Below, piece after piece: positions 23,520 to 35,102 of a stretch of DNA of 64,000 bases (within the stretch, counting starts at the first letter, position 1; the number at the start of each line of letters is the position of its first letter). Source of the DNA: Linanthus parryae (Eukaryota > Streptophyta > Magnoliopsida > Ericales > Polemoniaceae); contig JALGPY010000010.1 of NCBI GenBank assembly GCA_023055425.1, positions 19,751,363 to 19,815,362 of the forward strand. The letters run 5' to 3'. The position numbers were made by a program, and so were the translations under genes. The notes below the pieces were generated by a model. It was not told where the DNA came from. It made no database searches and saw nothing but the letters and a program-made list of their open reading frames with translations.

Positions 23520-23745
23520 CGGCTTATCAATTTCCAAGGCGACCCGTGAAGTTCCTCAACAATCGAGACGACCAAGGTTCGGTCGTCCGTGTCATTCACC
23601 AGTGAAGACCCTGATGACCAAGGTCGTCTGGTTCGTTCACTGTTGAAGACAGAGACGACCATGGTCGTTGGTTCGTCAGTGTAATTCACTTGGGAAGACA
23701 GAGACGCCCAAAGGACATTGGTCGTCTCTGTCTTCCCTACCAACT
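23520..23745. repeat. MULE-2 motif array B, between divergent genes
   Basis: About nine copies of GAGACGACC/GGTCGTCT type, plus near-matches, in the region between the acidic gene and MURA-2. The spacing is about 20-30 bp. Confidence 0.8.
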
Positions 23746-23765
23746 GTTTATTATTAAAAAAAACT

Positions 23766-23795
23766 TAAACCCTAAACCCTAAACCCTAAACCCTT
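23766..23795 (+). repeat. Interstitial telomeric repeat, (CCCTAAA)4
   Basis: Four perfect plant telomere units, with a further pair at about 23836-23850. They lie about 100 bp before the MURA-2 start codon, matching the telo-box cluster before MURA-1. They are too short and too internal to be a chromosome end. Confidence 0.9.
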
Positions 23796-23898
23796 ATTAT
23801 TAAAAATTAACTATTATCACAATATGGTTATTATTAAACCCTAAACCCTAATTAAGAAAAACAAACATTACCTTGTAACATGTGAAGTTTGTTTATAT

Positions 23899-25455
23899 AT
23901 GACAGAGATGGTGAAGAAATTAGGAGTACTTGTCATCTGGAACGGTGCATGGGATCGTGTCGAAGGTAGGTACAAATATTTGGGTGAAAGATTGAAGACC
24001 GCGAATTTCAAGATATGCAAAGGCATTACTGTAGAGTCATTGAAGGAAGATGTCTCCGTTAGAATGGGTGGTGATCATGAGTCTACTAAGAAGATTGTCT
24101 TACACTATCATCACTTGATAGACGATGCAGACTTGTTCCCCCCTAACGTACTTTCTGATGACCTACAAATCGATGATTTGTTTGATTGGTGTTCTGCGGG
24201 GTATACTGTTAGAATGTACGTTACTTTGGAGGATGAGGTTCAAGGAAACGTAGTTTCAGATATTGTTCTTGATGGAGTACATAACGGCCCGACTCCAATG
24301 GATGACCACAATTTGCAGCCGATTCCGATAGATGACAACAATATGCAGCTGATCCCAGTGGTTGAACACAATAGCCCACATGCATTGATTGAAGAAGAAT
24401 ACTTCCCCGGTGTGCAGATCATCCCCGAGGGCTATGCTGACGACATGGACCCTCCATTGGTCCTCACAGACACAACCACCAATGCGGTCAATGACTATGA
24501 TGTGTATGATAGAGAGGAACCAAATGTGCATAACAATCTTGCATTGGAAACTGTGCAGATAGACCGCAATCGTTTTGTTGATGCGGCCGGTGGTAGTGGT
24601 TGTAGTAGTGATGGCATTGGTAGGTTTGACGGACTGGTTCTGAAGATTGGCGATTTGTTCAACGGACCCGACGCGCTATTAATGCCTATTAGGTTAGCTG
24701 CTGCTAACAGCGGATGGTCTTTTCACGTCTACAAGCGAAAGGCTGTGCGGATAGTGTTGCGTTGTAGTGATGAGAACTGTAAGTGGATGGTGGGGGCGTA
24801 AAAGATCAAAGAGGCTGTGAACTATGTCCTTAAGAAACACAATCCCATTCACACATGTACCTTAATTACGATTGACGGTAAGCACCGTAACATCACTAGC
24901 ATGGTTGTAGCCAAGCAATTGCTGGGATGGTTTAAAGATCTCTCAAAGTCACCCTCAATCGCTGAGGTTCAGGCTAAGGCGAAAGATATGGGCACCGAAT
25001 TCTTGTACCATACGTCGTGGATTGCAATTCAAAAGCGTAAAAGTCTTATTAGCGGCACTAGGGCCCAAAATTATGCAGATCTACCTGCGTTCATGCATTT
25101 AACCGCTGAGTTGAACCCCGGTTCGAAGTGGGATATTTATGTGAGCCAAGATAATGTATTCCAGTACTGCTTCATGGCCCTCGGTGCATGCATTGCAGGT
25201 ATACGGTATATGAGACATGTAATTGTGATTGATATGTCGCACATGAAGAAAGAACCGGTTCAGTTGGTTGTGTGCACAATGGTTGATAGCGAGCAACACT
25301 GCTATCCCATTGCGTGGGGATTGGTGGATCGCGAGAATACAGATACATGGACATGGTTCTTGACTAAACTACGACAAATTAGGCCCGACATGCATGACCT
25401 GACTTTTGTTTCCGATCGACACCAAGCTATAATTAATTCAGTTAAGGCGGTGTAT
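23899..25455 (+). pseudogene. MURA transposase of MULE-2, N-terminal 519 codons
   Basis: The frame begins MTEMVKKLGVLVIWNGAW and contains the N-terminal PB1-like domain (about residues 1-110), an acidic variable linker, the MuDR DNA-binding-type region (about 240-330, FHVYKRKAVRIVLRC) and the start of the MULE catalytic domain. The first catalytic Asp is at about residue 445 (VIVIDMSHMK) and the second at about 506 (FVSDRHQAI). A TAA at 24799-24801 interrupts the MuDR region where MULE-1 has a Tyr codon. The gene is then split by the Athila element at codon 519; the frame resumes exactly at 39315. Apart from these two lesions the frame is intact over about 842 codons, so it was disabled recently. 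Confidence 0.85.
25451..25455. repeat. Athila target-site duplication, left copy (TGTAT)
   Basis: TGTAT here matches TGTAC at 39310-39314 with one change. MULE-1 has an uninterrupted GTGTACCCC at the homologous place (19178), which shows the original target was TGTAC. Confidence 0.85.
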
Positions 25456-27079
25456 TGATGCGCAAACTAACGTGCTGTCCGCAAGTATACGAATCTTGTA
25501 ATACCGGGTGTAATTAAACTCGGGTGATCGTTCCCACGAGGACTATTTCGGGTTTTTCGAGAAATCAGTTTTAACTTGCAGAGTGTAAAAGGAAGAGTAG
25601 TTTAGGATTGTGATTAACTATAAACTAAAAATAAGCAAAATAAAACGCAAATATTTTTTTGTGACGTTTTTTGAAAATCTTTAAAGTTGTAAATCTAGGG
25701 TTTGGAATACTAGGTCCTGGATCCCCTAGGGTTTCTTCAGAATTATGTTCTTTGGTTTGATATGAAAACACTCAGCAGTTTTAATTATCCGTGCCACGTA
25801 CCGATTGTGCAGTAACCTTTCAGATTCCACACGCTGTCACGATCCTGCAGACTTTCGGGTTCCTGTTAAGCTGCCTAAGTCTGCAGTCTCGTTCTAAGTC
25901 TGCTAGGGTTTCTAACCTGTCCTGATGGCCCGGGTCAAATTCTCTAACAGTTGGTCTATACGTTTTGGCTAGCCCTATCTCCCTTTCTCTGGTCGGTCTA
26001 TCAGGGTAAGGTACTAAATCATGTCTTTTCTTCCTAACCCTAACCTGACGTTTTCACCTACAGGCTCGGGTCTATAGCAATTCTGGTTCGCGACTCCGAT
26101 CATGCATAAACAGATATAATCAAAGACAGAATAACTGATAATACTGCTGAATTAAGATAACGTAATCATGAATTCATACTCAACTGCAGAAATAATGTCT
26201 GAAAACGAAACCCTAGGTTCACCGAGAACCTAGGTAAAATGTTTAGCTACTAAACGACATAACTAATTAACAAAGTTTCTGAATTTAAAAGAGAGAATAA
26301 GATCAAACTAAGTCTTCGGATCTGGATGAGTGCTTCCGTGCTCTCCCGGGATGCTCAGACTTGTCCTTGGATGAATTGTCTTGTGTATTATGTCTTCAAA
26401 ACGAGTCTGGACGAGTCTTTTTATATTGCTGGCGAAGTTTCTGGAACTTGTCATTATTTACGAAACTGCCACTGCCCGAAACCGCCTCAGTTTTTGTGCT
26501 GTCTGCGTATAATACGCAGCCTGCTGCGTATAATACGGCAGACAGGGTCTTCTGTTGCTGCTTTTTCTCCTCTTTGTGCTTGCTGTCTGCGTATAATACG
26601 CAGGCCCTGCGTATAATACGCAGACAGGGACCCTCCTGTGCCTTCCTCTTCCTTCTTTCTGCATATTTTACCTCCTGGCTGCGTATAATACGCAAGGGGC
26701 TGCGTATATTACGCAGACAGGGAAGAAAAACTGTCCAAAACCCCTCTCCCTCCTTGCTGCCTGCGTATTTTACGCAGGGTCTGCGTATTATACGCAGACA
26801 GCAAGCCAGGATGCTCTTTTCTGCCTCTGTTTGCCTCCTGCTGCATTCCCGATCCATTCCTGCTGCATTCCCGGGCCCTGTTCCTGCATAGACAACATGA
26901 ACACACCCGCGATCATATCCAATAAAAGTACGGAAAATGCAGAAATTTATAAAGAGCAAATAACTGTCTCGTTCCTAAAACCGAGGCTTCCCGAGGGTGA
27001 AAATTGGCTAAAACGTGAGTTTTCCGGCACAAATGCACAAAAACCGAGCTATAAGATAACCCCTATTTGGGCGTTATCA
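25456..27079 (-). repeat. Athila 3' LTR (left copy)
   Basis: It is 1624 bp, TG...CA bounded (plus strand TGATGCGCAAACT to GGGCGTTATCA). Four double-palindrome modules lie at 26499-26801. The frames seen across that array are artefacts. Confidence 0.92.
26499..26801. repeat. Double-palindrome modules, 4 copies, left LTR
   Basis: Modules at 26499-26545, 26583-26627, 26675-26720 and 26757-26801. Each has two 15-bp palindromes of the type TGCGTATAATACGCA in a larger inverted repeat that opens CTGTCTGCG and closes CGCAGACAG. Confidence 0.9.
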
Positions 27080-27097
27080 AATACCCCCGCACTAAAT
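27080..27097 (-). other. Athila polypurine tract
   Basis: On the minus strand TTTAGTGCGGGGGTATT directly precedes the 3' LTR. Close relatives of this string occur at 28000-28013, 28971-28983 and 31071-31083. Confidence 0.7.
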
Positions 27098-28997
27098 ATT
27101 GCTCGTCCCGAGCAATCCCCTTGCATACCAATCTGCTTGCATACCTCTCGGTTTTTTCAAAACCGCCCCTGCCGTGCATACACTACCTTTGCATACTCCC
27201 TGCAATTGCATACTATTTCGACCTGAACCGTATAACCAGACGACTCGATAGAAAGACTGACTCAGATAGAATATACACAGACTCAATGTACACGACTCAA
27301 AAAGTACTAAAACAATTTATTTTTGGTGTGAGATTGGGAAATCTCAAAAACATAACCGAGTGTCCTCAAAATCTCACCCTTTTTCCTGAAATTACTTCCC
27401 TGCAATCGATCGGTAAGTCTGAACAGATTTCTTTGGTGGATTTAAGCACTGGACCCGAGTACTGTTACTTTTGCTATCAACCTGAGCGAATCCCTAGTTA
27501 ACCGACCGTCCGAGCTATTTCCGAATCAAGGTTCTAAATCTAACAGGTAGGATATATATGTGTAAAGGTACGGCATGATCCTACTCGTTATGACATTCTC
27601 ACAATTCCCCAAACTCACACCCCTCACCGAGTTCCCGAAAAACTGCCTGAAACACCTAAGTTTCTGCCATATCAATCTTCCTGTCCCCCGGTGTGTCTTC
27701 GCCGTTCTCGCGGCCACAAATGTGAAGCGGTGTAACTTGTCTCGAAAATTGTGCCACTCACTCAGCTCTTTGACTCAATAACATAAACAACATAAATAAC
27801 TGAAAAACTGCAAAACTAGATCATTTTCTTTTTTTCTTTTTTTTTTTCTTTTTCTTTTTTTTTATCTGATTTTTTTTTTCATAATAATAAGACTCTATAT
27901 ACACATAGATACACGAATAACAATAAATAAACTGACTAAAGCTGAGTGAGTAAAAATAAACTGTCGTCGTGGGGTATGAAAGATGTCCTCATATGGAATA
28001 CCCCCACACTAATCCTGAAGCGCTGATCCTGTAGTCGAAATAATACTGTGTAGTCCCACCGAACCTCCTCATCACCAAAAGATGTAGAAAAACGGCACAA
28101 CCACCAATTAACCTCTCAACCCCCCCCCCCGGACCCCATTGTGTGCGGAAAGATGTCTCGCACGCGACTAACTCCTCCTGTGGTCACTATGTAATGCAGT
28201 GATCCACCTCCGCAATTTAATGCACTGTCGCCTCTCGCTCACCCTGTCCTCCCCTCAAAAAATGTGTCAATGTCAAAACTGTCCAAAACTGATATGTCAT
28301 GAAGTGCTCCATCTAAAACCCCCCCCAACTCACTCCCTCCGTCATAACTCGTAGAATAGCCAACTAACGACTGATGAGGTCTCAAAGAAGGCTTCCTAGG
28401 CTAAAGTGGCTGAGAATAAAAGGGGTAAATGGCTTCAAACGGGTTTACTAGTTGGACCTAGGGGTAAGAAACAGGACGTGAGGTCCCTTGATAGCCAGTC
28501 ACTCCACCGAAAGATGCGATGACCGTGACGGCGCCCGTGGGCGGGTTGTCGACTACCTAGATGACGGCGGTGTGGCAACTAGTCGGATCCTTTGCTCAGG
28601 TGATAACTACTTGCGGTTTCCAAGGGTCACTGGCTCTCACCTATCTACTATACCTCGGTGCAAGCTTTCTTTTCTGTCAAAGGGTTTAACCTCGATTTCT
28701 TCCCAGTTTCTGTTATCTTGATTGCCCTTTCTCAAATTTTCTGATTTTTTTTTTTTATTTTTTTTTTTGAAATTTTATATTTTTTTATTATTTTTTTATT
28801 ATTTTTTATTATTTTTTATTATTTTTTTTTAAATATACACAATGCAAGGTCAGAATGGTGTGGTGGGTCGACTCAAATAAAGAAAAATATGCTGACTCAA
28901 AAAAAAATAAATAAAAACTGCAAATAAATATGAAAAAATGTGCAGACCGGGTTATGCAGACACGACTCCCACCCCCACACTAAGAGGTGGCATGCCC
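27098..28997 (-). other. Athila non-coding region between third gene and 3' LTR
   Basis: About 1.9 kb without a convincing frame. It holds two T-rich low-complexity tracts (27818-27885 and 28742-28832, the latter with TTTTTTATTA units) and two polypurine-like copies (28000-28013 and 28971-28983). Confidence 0.7.
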
Positions 28998-30634
28998 TCA
29001 TGGCACTGACTCGTCTAGACTAAACGGCGGGTCTGACCCGGTCTCGGATGAACCGGACATGCTGCTGGGTGAGCTGCTGGTCTGCCTGAATCTGGCACTA
29101 CTCGACTGTCGTGGGTGCGAGCTCGACGACTGGCGGGACCGTGAGCTCGATGACTTTCGGGACTGTGTCCGGGATCCTGACCGACTGCTAGGTGGGTGTG
29201 GGACCGGCTCTGTGGCATGCTCACTCGAGCTCGCCTCGTCCGACCAGCTGGTAGTGTAGTCACTGGAATAGGAGGGAGGGAAAATGATAGGCAATGGCAC
29301 CTCTCGGCCCTCATGGCGAGCTGCCTCTCGCTGCTCCTCTCGGAGTGCAGTAATCGCATCGCCATGGTCTTTGGCTATCTTCTTCGTGGTCTTCTTGAGG
29401 TGCTTTAGGTATCGGAAAACTTTCCCTAACTTGTTAAGAACCTTCTCACCTAAAGACTCTTGGCCAGCACGGCACCCCTCAAGTCCCTCCTCAACTCGGG
29501 CCAATCGACGGTTCATGACCGACTGTGGCGGTGGACCGGTCATACCTCTCGTACCTCTCGTACTAGGTCTAGCTCTCTGACTCGGCCCGGCTCTCTGGCT
29601 CGGCTCCCCGTGGTCATGGGTGGACTGAGAACGCCTAAGTTTAGACGCTCCCGTCCCCCGAGTAGGTCTGTCCTGGGTCGATCGCCTCCTAGGGGCAGGG
29701 GCAGGGGCGGGCTCGTCCTCCTCCATAGGGTCTGCATCAAGGTCGATGACTGGGTCATTCGGTCCCGGACCTCCCCCTCTAATCTTCCTATAGGCCTTTA
29801 GAAGAGGAGGCATCCAGTCACCCTCGTGCTCTGAGAGGGGAATTTGATAAATACGAGCCAGTTGGATAATCAGGTTGCTATACCCGAGCCCCTTCCGGCT
29901 CCCTGCGACGTTCCTCTCCTGAATATAGGCCCAAGTGAGCTGGGCTATATCAATCCGTCTCCTCATCATCAAACAGTACACTATAAGGGTCGACTCATTC
30001 TCTAGGTAGGTAAAGTGTTGGATCCCCACAATGCGGTTCACCACCCAGTCAGCCCACCACTTGGCAGGTTTGCACAAAAATCCTGAGTGCAGTTTCAGCC
30101 CCACGTTTCCTTCCTCCTCAAAGTGGACCCCCGCGTTTCCACCTGTCAGAACCCTCAAAATTTCCCCAGCTGACGGAGGGTTACTCATAGCTAACTGGTA
30201 TGCACACGGCTCTTGGGATGGTGGAATCCCGTAAGCCTGCCTAATAGAGTCGGGGTCAGCAAGATATAGTCACGACGGCAATAGACCCACCGCACATCAG
30301 TGTTTTCGGCATCGCCAGCATGCATAAGGTTGCAAAAGAACTCCCTAGTCAGCCTGGAACTAGACGTACCCTCAAATCCAGCTAGTGAAGTGCAAAAAAT
30401 GTCTGCTCGACGGGCAAAATTCACCATCTGGATCGGCATCCTATCATCATCTACCTCGAAACGGTGGTCCTTAGCCAACCTATAGTTCGGCTTTTTACCA
30501 GTCAGATAATAGGTATGGGCATGGTGGGTCACGAACCGGTAACTGTCAAAGTTATACAGTGTGATGTCGCTGACAGGGATATCAATCGGCTCATGCCTAC
30601 GGTTCGGGTCAATGACAGGTTTGACTAAAGCCAT
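28998..30634 (-). pseudogene. Athila third gene (env position), 'putative plant transposon protein' type
   Basis: It starts at ATG 30634 (MALVKPVIDPNRRHEP). The first part (30634-30191) contains YYLTGKKPNYRLAKDHRF and SRLTREFFCNLMH; the second (30188-28998) contains CKPAKWWADWVVNRIVG and LTWAYIQERN, then a charged Ser/Arg/Pro-rich tail with a short coiled-coil-like stretch. This N-terminal region resembles the 'putative plant transposon protein' family found in Athila-like elements. The two parts are in different frames: a 1- or 2-base change lies near 30250-30270. No signal peptide or membrane segment is visible within this gene, so an envelope role is not supported by sequence. Function unknown. 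Confidence 0.7.
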
Positions 30635-30892
30635 GATTAAAAATGCCAAAACGAGCAGAAACAGAAATCTAGAGTACGTGCGCGTGAAATATTGCGTCTC
30701 AGCAAATAAGCCCCCTAAATCTACCAGAGGTCCACACGGCACGGAAACCGAGAAAAATTTCAAAAAAATGACCCGGCTACGGGTCGTGCTTAAAACTGAA
30801 AAATTAAAGAGAGAGAAGAAAGTTGGACCTTCCCACAACGGGGGTGAAGTGCAGAATCGGGCAAGGTTATCGCCGGATAAGTCGCCGGAAAA

Positions 30893-30937
30893 CCGCCGGT
30901 AAAGCCGCCGGAAAAGCCGCCGGAAAAGTCAACTTTG
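30893..30937. repeat. GCCGCCGGAAAA tandem repeat
   Basis: Three to four 12-bp units (AAAGCCGCCGGAAAAGCCGC) in the leader of the third gene. Confidence 0.85.
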
Positions 30938-31335
30938 CCGGAATTTCGGGCACACCCACACGTAGCTTTCTTCCTCCTCTTCAACGTTCCCTTCTGCGAA
31001 ATTTTCCGGTTTGGCCTCAAACTCAACAAATCTGGGATTTTTCCTCAAGAACACCCTTCACTTTCCTTCCACCCCCACACTAGCTCGGTTGGAATTTCTG
31101 AAAACCGAGAGTAGTTCCGTGCTCCTTGCGACGAGGGGATTCCAAAAATTCCTTCAATTTTCGATTCCGAGCACTTTTGAAAAATTGGTGTGTTGGTGCT
31201 AGAGAGGAATGGAGGTAGAGAGAGAAAGCTTCAAGCCAACAATGGCTTCTCCATGGCCGGACCCCCCCTTATAAACCCTAGGTGCCAAAATGACGAAAAT
31301 GCCCCTGGCTTAAAATGGTCAAAAACTGCTTATTT

Positions 31336-31852
31336 TGTGCGTATAATACGTATATATTGCGTATTTTACGAAAACAGGGGTACCGGGTGATCAAAAAAGT
31401 GAAAAAAATTGCAATTTCCTTCTCTGTTTGCGTATAATACGCAGGAAGCTGCGTATTTTACGCAGACAGGGAGGAAATTGAATTTTTGATTTTTTTTTTA
31501 TAAAAACTTATTTTTCAGAACTGTCTGCGTATAATACGCAGAAACCTGCGTAAAATACGCAGAAAGTTCTGAAAATAATTTTTCAAGTTTTTCAAAAAAA
31601 TCAATTTTTGGTGCTGTCTGCGTATAATACGCAGGATGCTGCGTAAAATACGCAGACAGAAGCAAAATAAATTTTTCAATTTTTTTTTTTTTAGAAAAAT
31701 ACAGTTTATGCTGCTGGCTGCGTATAATACGCAGAAACCTGCGTAAAATACGCAGACAGCAGCTAAAATAATTTTTCAAAAATTTTCAAAAGTCAGTTTT
31801 TCTTTGCTGGGTGCGTATAATACGCAGAAAGCTGCGTAAAATACGCAGACAG
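31336..31852. repeat. Double-palindrome modules, 6 copies, downstream of pol
   Basis: Modules at 31336-31375 (degenerate), 31424-31469, 31521-31565, 31614-31659, 31714-31759 and 31807-31852, spaced 93-100 bp start to start. The halves are TGCGTATAATACGCA and mostly TGCGTAAAATACGCA. The DNA between modules is T-rich and less conserved than the modules. Confidence 0.9.
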
Positions 31853-32061
31853 CAGAGAAAAATAATTTTCAATTTTTTTTTTCACCTCGGTTATTTTGAC
31901 ACTGTGGGTAAAAGGGGGTAATTTTTCTCTCTCTCCTTTCTGTTTCTTTTCGTCTGCTTCTTCTGGATCTGCACATGCTGAATTTTCATTAAATACCCAC
32001 TCATCTCACCTCTCTCAAAATTCAAAACTTAAAATAAAAGCTATAAAATAATTTAAACTTA

Positions 32062-32086
32062 CTACGTTGGGTTGCCTCCCAACCAG
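32062..32086. promoter_or_regulatory. Stem-loop GTTGGG...CCCAAC after pol
   Basis: GTTGGGTTGCCTCCCAAC is a 6-bp stem with a 6-base loop just after the pol stop. I recall similar text in other plant gypsy elements; role unknown. Confidence 0.4.
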
Positions 32087-32135
32087 CGCTTTGTAATTTA
32101 CGGTCGACGGCCCGACCCAGTTACCTCAGGTTCGA

Positions 32136-35102
32136 TCACGGGTCGTCGAAGTAGATTGGATCTACCTTGGCGACCTCGGCGTTCTCGAGATATGGCTTGA
32201 TTCGGTTTCCGTTCACCCTGAAGCTTGAGTTGTCTTTTGGATTCTCTAGCTCAAATGCGCCCCATGCGAATATCTTCCTGATGATGAACGGTCCCGACCA
32301 ACGAGATCTCAACTTTCCCGGAAAGAACCTCATTCTTGTGTTATAGAGAAGTACCTTGTCTCCTTCGTTGAACTGCTTTGGCGTGATACGCTGATCATGC
32401 CACTTCTTCGTCTTCTCTTTGTAAATTTTGGCGCTCTCAAATGCCGTCCTGCGGAACTCCTCTAATTCCAGCAGCGCCGTCTTTCTCTTATCTCCGGCCA
32501 GACTCTCATCCATGTTGAGCAGTTTGATAGCCCAATAGGCCTTATGTTCCAGCTCAACCGGGAGGTGACACGCTTTCCCAAACACGAGCTGGTATGGTGA
32601 TATTCCCAGCGGTGTTTTGAAAGCTGTCCTGTATGCCCATAACGCATCATCCAGTCTTATCGACCAATCCTTCCGGCCCAGATTTACGGTTTTCTCGAGA
32701 ATGCCCTTGATCTCTCGGTTTGACACCTCTGCCTGCCCGTTAGTCTGGGGGTGATAAGGCAGTGATACCTTATGGATAGATACCCCGTACTGCTTAAGTA
32801 CCCTTGCAAACACTTAGTTGATAAAGTGTGACCCTTCATCGCTGATCATTGCTCTGGGGGTCCCGAATCGTGTGAATATGTTGCGTTTCAGAAAACGTTC
32901 AACTGTCGCTGCATCGTTTTTCTGACACGCTATCGCCTCGATCCACTTTGTAACATAGTCCACTGCCAGCAATATGTACAGATTTCCCATAGAAGACGGG
33001 AACGGCCCCATGAAGTCAATCCCCCATACATCGAAGGGTTCAACCTCCTGCCAAATAGTCAAAGGCATCTCGTCCCTATGTGACGTACTCCCTGTCCTCT
33101 GGCATCTATCGCATCCCTGTACATAATCATGACAGTCCTTGAAAAGTGTTGGCCAAAAGAAACCTGACTGCAGTACCTTGTGTGCCGTGCGGGTCCCTCC
33201 GAAGTGACCCCCACACTGAGCCGAGTGACAGTGCCTGATCACGTTCCAGGCCTCGTGGGTCGGAACACACTTCCTCAGAATGTTGTCGGCTCCCTGCTTG
33301 AACAGATACGGGTCGTCCCAGAAATACTGCCGGCTCTGAGAAATAAACCGTTTCCGCTGTGACGGGGTTAGGTCCTCGGGAAGCGTGCCACTCACCAGAT
33401 AGTTGGCTATAGCATAGTACCACGGTCTCCCCAGTTTGACCGCCATGATGTGCTCGTCCGGGAAGTTTTCCTGTATCGGTACCGGGTCCACCTCAGCATT
33501 CTCAAGCCTGGACAGGTGGTCCGCTACTACGTTCTCGACTCCCTTCTTATCCCGGATTTCCACATCAAATTCCTGCATCAGCAATACCCACCTCAGCAGT
33601 CTTGGCTTTGCGTCCTTCTTGTCCAGCAGATATTTCAGGGCACTATGGTTGGTAAAAACGATGACTTTTGACCCGACCAAGTACGGCCTCAATTTATCCA
33701 GGGCATATACCACAGCAAGCAGCTCCTTCTCAGTAGTGCCGTAGTTGATCTGGGCATCGTTGAGCACCCGACTTGCATAATAAATCACATGGCACACCTT
33801 GTCCTTCCGCTGCCCCAAAACTGCACCGACTGCATAGTCGCTTGCGTCACACATTAGCTCAAACGGAAGTGACCAGTCCGGTGTAGTGATAACCGGGGTT
33901 GTGGTCAGCTTCTCCTTCAAATGGTCAAAGGCCAGCTGACAAGCTGCATTAAAGTCAAAGGGCACGTCTTTTCCAAGTAAAGCACAGAGTGGCTTCGTGA
34001 TGTTGGAAAAGTCTTTGATGAACCTCCGGTAAAATCCTGCATGTCCCAGAAAACTTTTGATTGCCTTTACGGTTGTCGGATAAGGGAGCTGTTTTATCAC
34101 CTCGATCTTGGCTCTGTCCACCTCGAGTCCCTTGCTGGAAATTTTGTGACCCAGCACGATCCCCTCGGTGACCATAAAATGACACTTTTCCCAGTTCAGC
34201 ACCAAATTCGCCTTCTTGCATCGGATCAGGACCTGTCCCAGGTGGTGCAGGAAGTCGTCAAAACTGTCCCCAAACAGTGAAAAGTCGTCCATAAAGACCT
34301 CCAGATTTTTCTCGATCATGTCGGAGAATATCGCCATCATGCATCTCTGGAACTTGGCTGGAGCGTTACACAACCCGAATGGCATGCGCCGGAACGCAAA
34401 CGTACCGTACAGGCAGGTAAACGTTGTCTTCTCCTGATCTTCCTGGGCTATGCAAATTTGGTTGTATCCGGAGTACCCGTCCAGAAAACAGTAATAGGCG
34501 TGATGGGCTAGCCTGTCCAACATCTGGTCCATGAAGGGTAGCGGGAAGTGGTCTTTCAATGTTGCATCGTTTAGCCTCCGATAGTCCATACAGATCCGCC
34601 AGCCTGTAACCGTGCGCTGCGCAATCTGTTCCTGGTCCTCATTCTGTACCACCGTAATACCCCCCTTTTTGGGCACGCACTGGACCGGGCTGATCCAAGT
34701 GCTGTCTGATATGGGGTATATGATTCCTTCTTCCAGCCACTTCATGACCTCCTTGCGCACAACATCCTTCATGTTCGGGTTCAGTCTCCGCTGGGGCTGA
34801 ATCACCGGTTTCTTGCCTTCTTCGATCCTGATCTTGTGCATGCAATAGGAGGGGCTGATCCCCTTAATATCTGCAATCGTCCAGGCGATTGCTTCTTTGT
34901 GCTCTCGCAATACTTCCAGCAGTTTCTCTTCCTGTTCTAGAGATAGAAGAGAAGAAACAATTACGGGCAGAGTATTATTATTACCAATGTACGCATACCT
35001 GAGATGGTTCGGGAGCGGTTTAAGCTCGAGTGCAGGTGGCTCCTTGAGTGACGGAACCAGGATCATCTTCTGCCCGCCATCTTCGTCCCGGTGCAAAGTG
35101 GT
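32136..35102 (-). pseudogene. Athila RT, RNase H and integrase
   Basis: The frame is open from 35102 to 32814 and resumes in the same frame to the TGA at 32136. [36 protein letters not shown] and the catalytic [12 protein letters not shown]. RNase [17 protein letters not shown], with [11 protein letters not shown] where the family has Asp (Asn in place of a catalytic Asp). Integrase: zinc region [13 protein letters not shown]...CQRTG and the DDE residues in [20 protein letters not shown] and [15 protein letters not shown] at 32814-32816 cuts the integrase core between the second and third acidic residues. The change fits a C-to-T transition in a Gln codon. Confidence 0.85.

Noticed and set aside
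23766..23795. Telomeric repeat as a chromosome end or fusion scar
   Set aside because: Only four units inside a MULE promoter region, with a matching telo-box cluster in the sister element.
26499..31852. Regularly spaced palindromic repeats resembling a CRISPR array
   Set aside because: This is a plant genome, the spacers are homologous T-rich repeats rather than unique, and there are no cas genes. They are retrotransposon modules.
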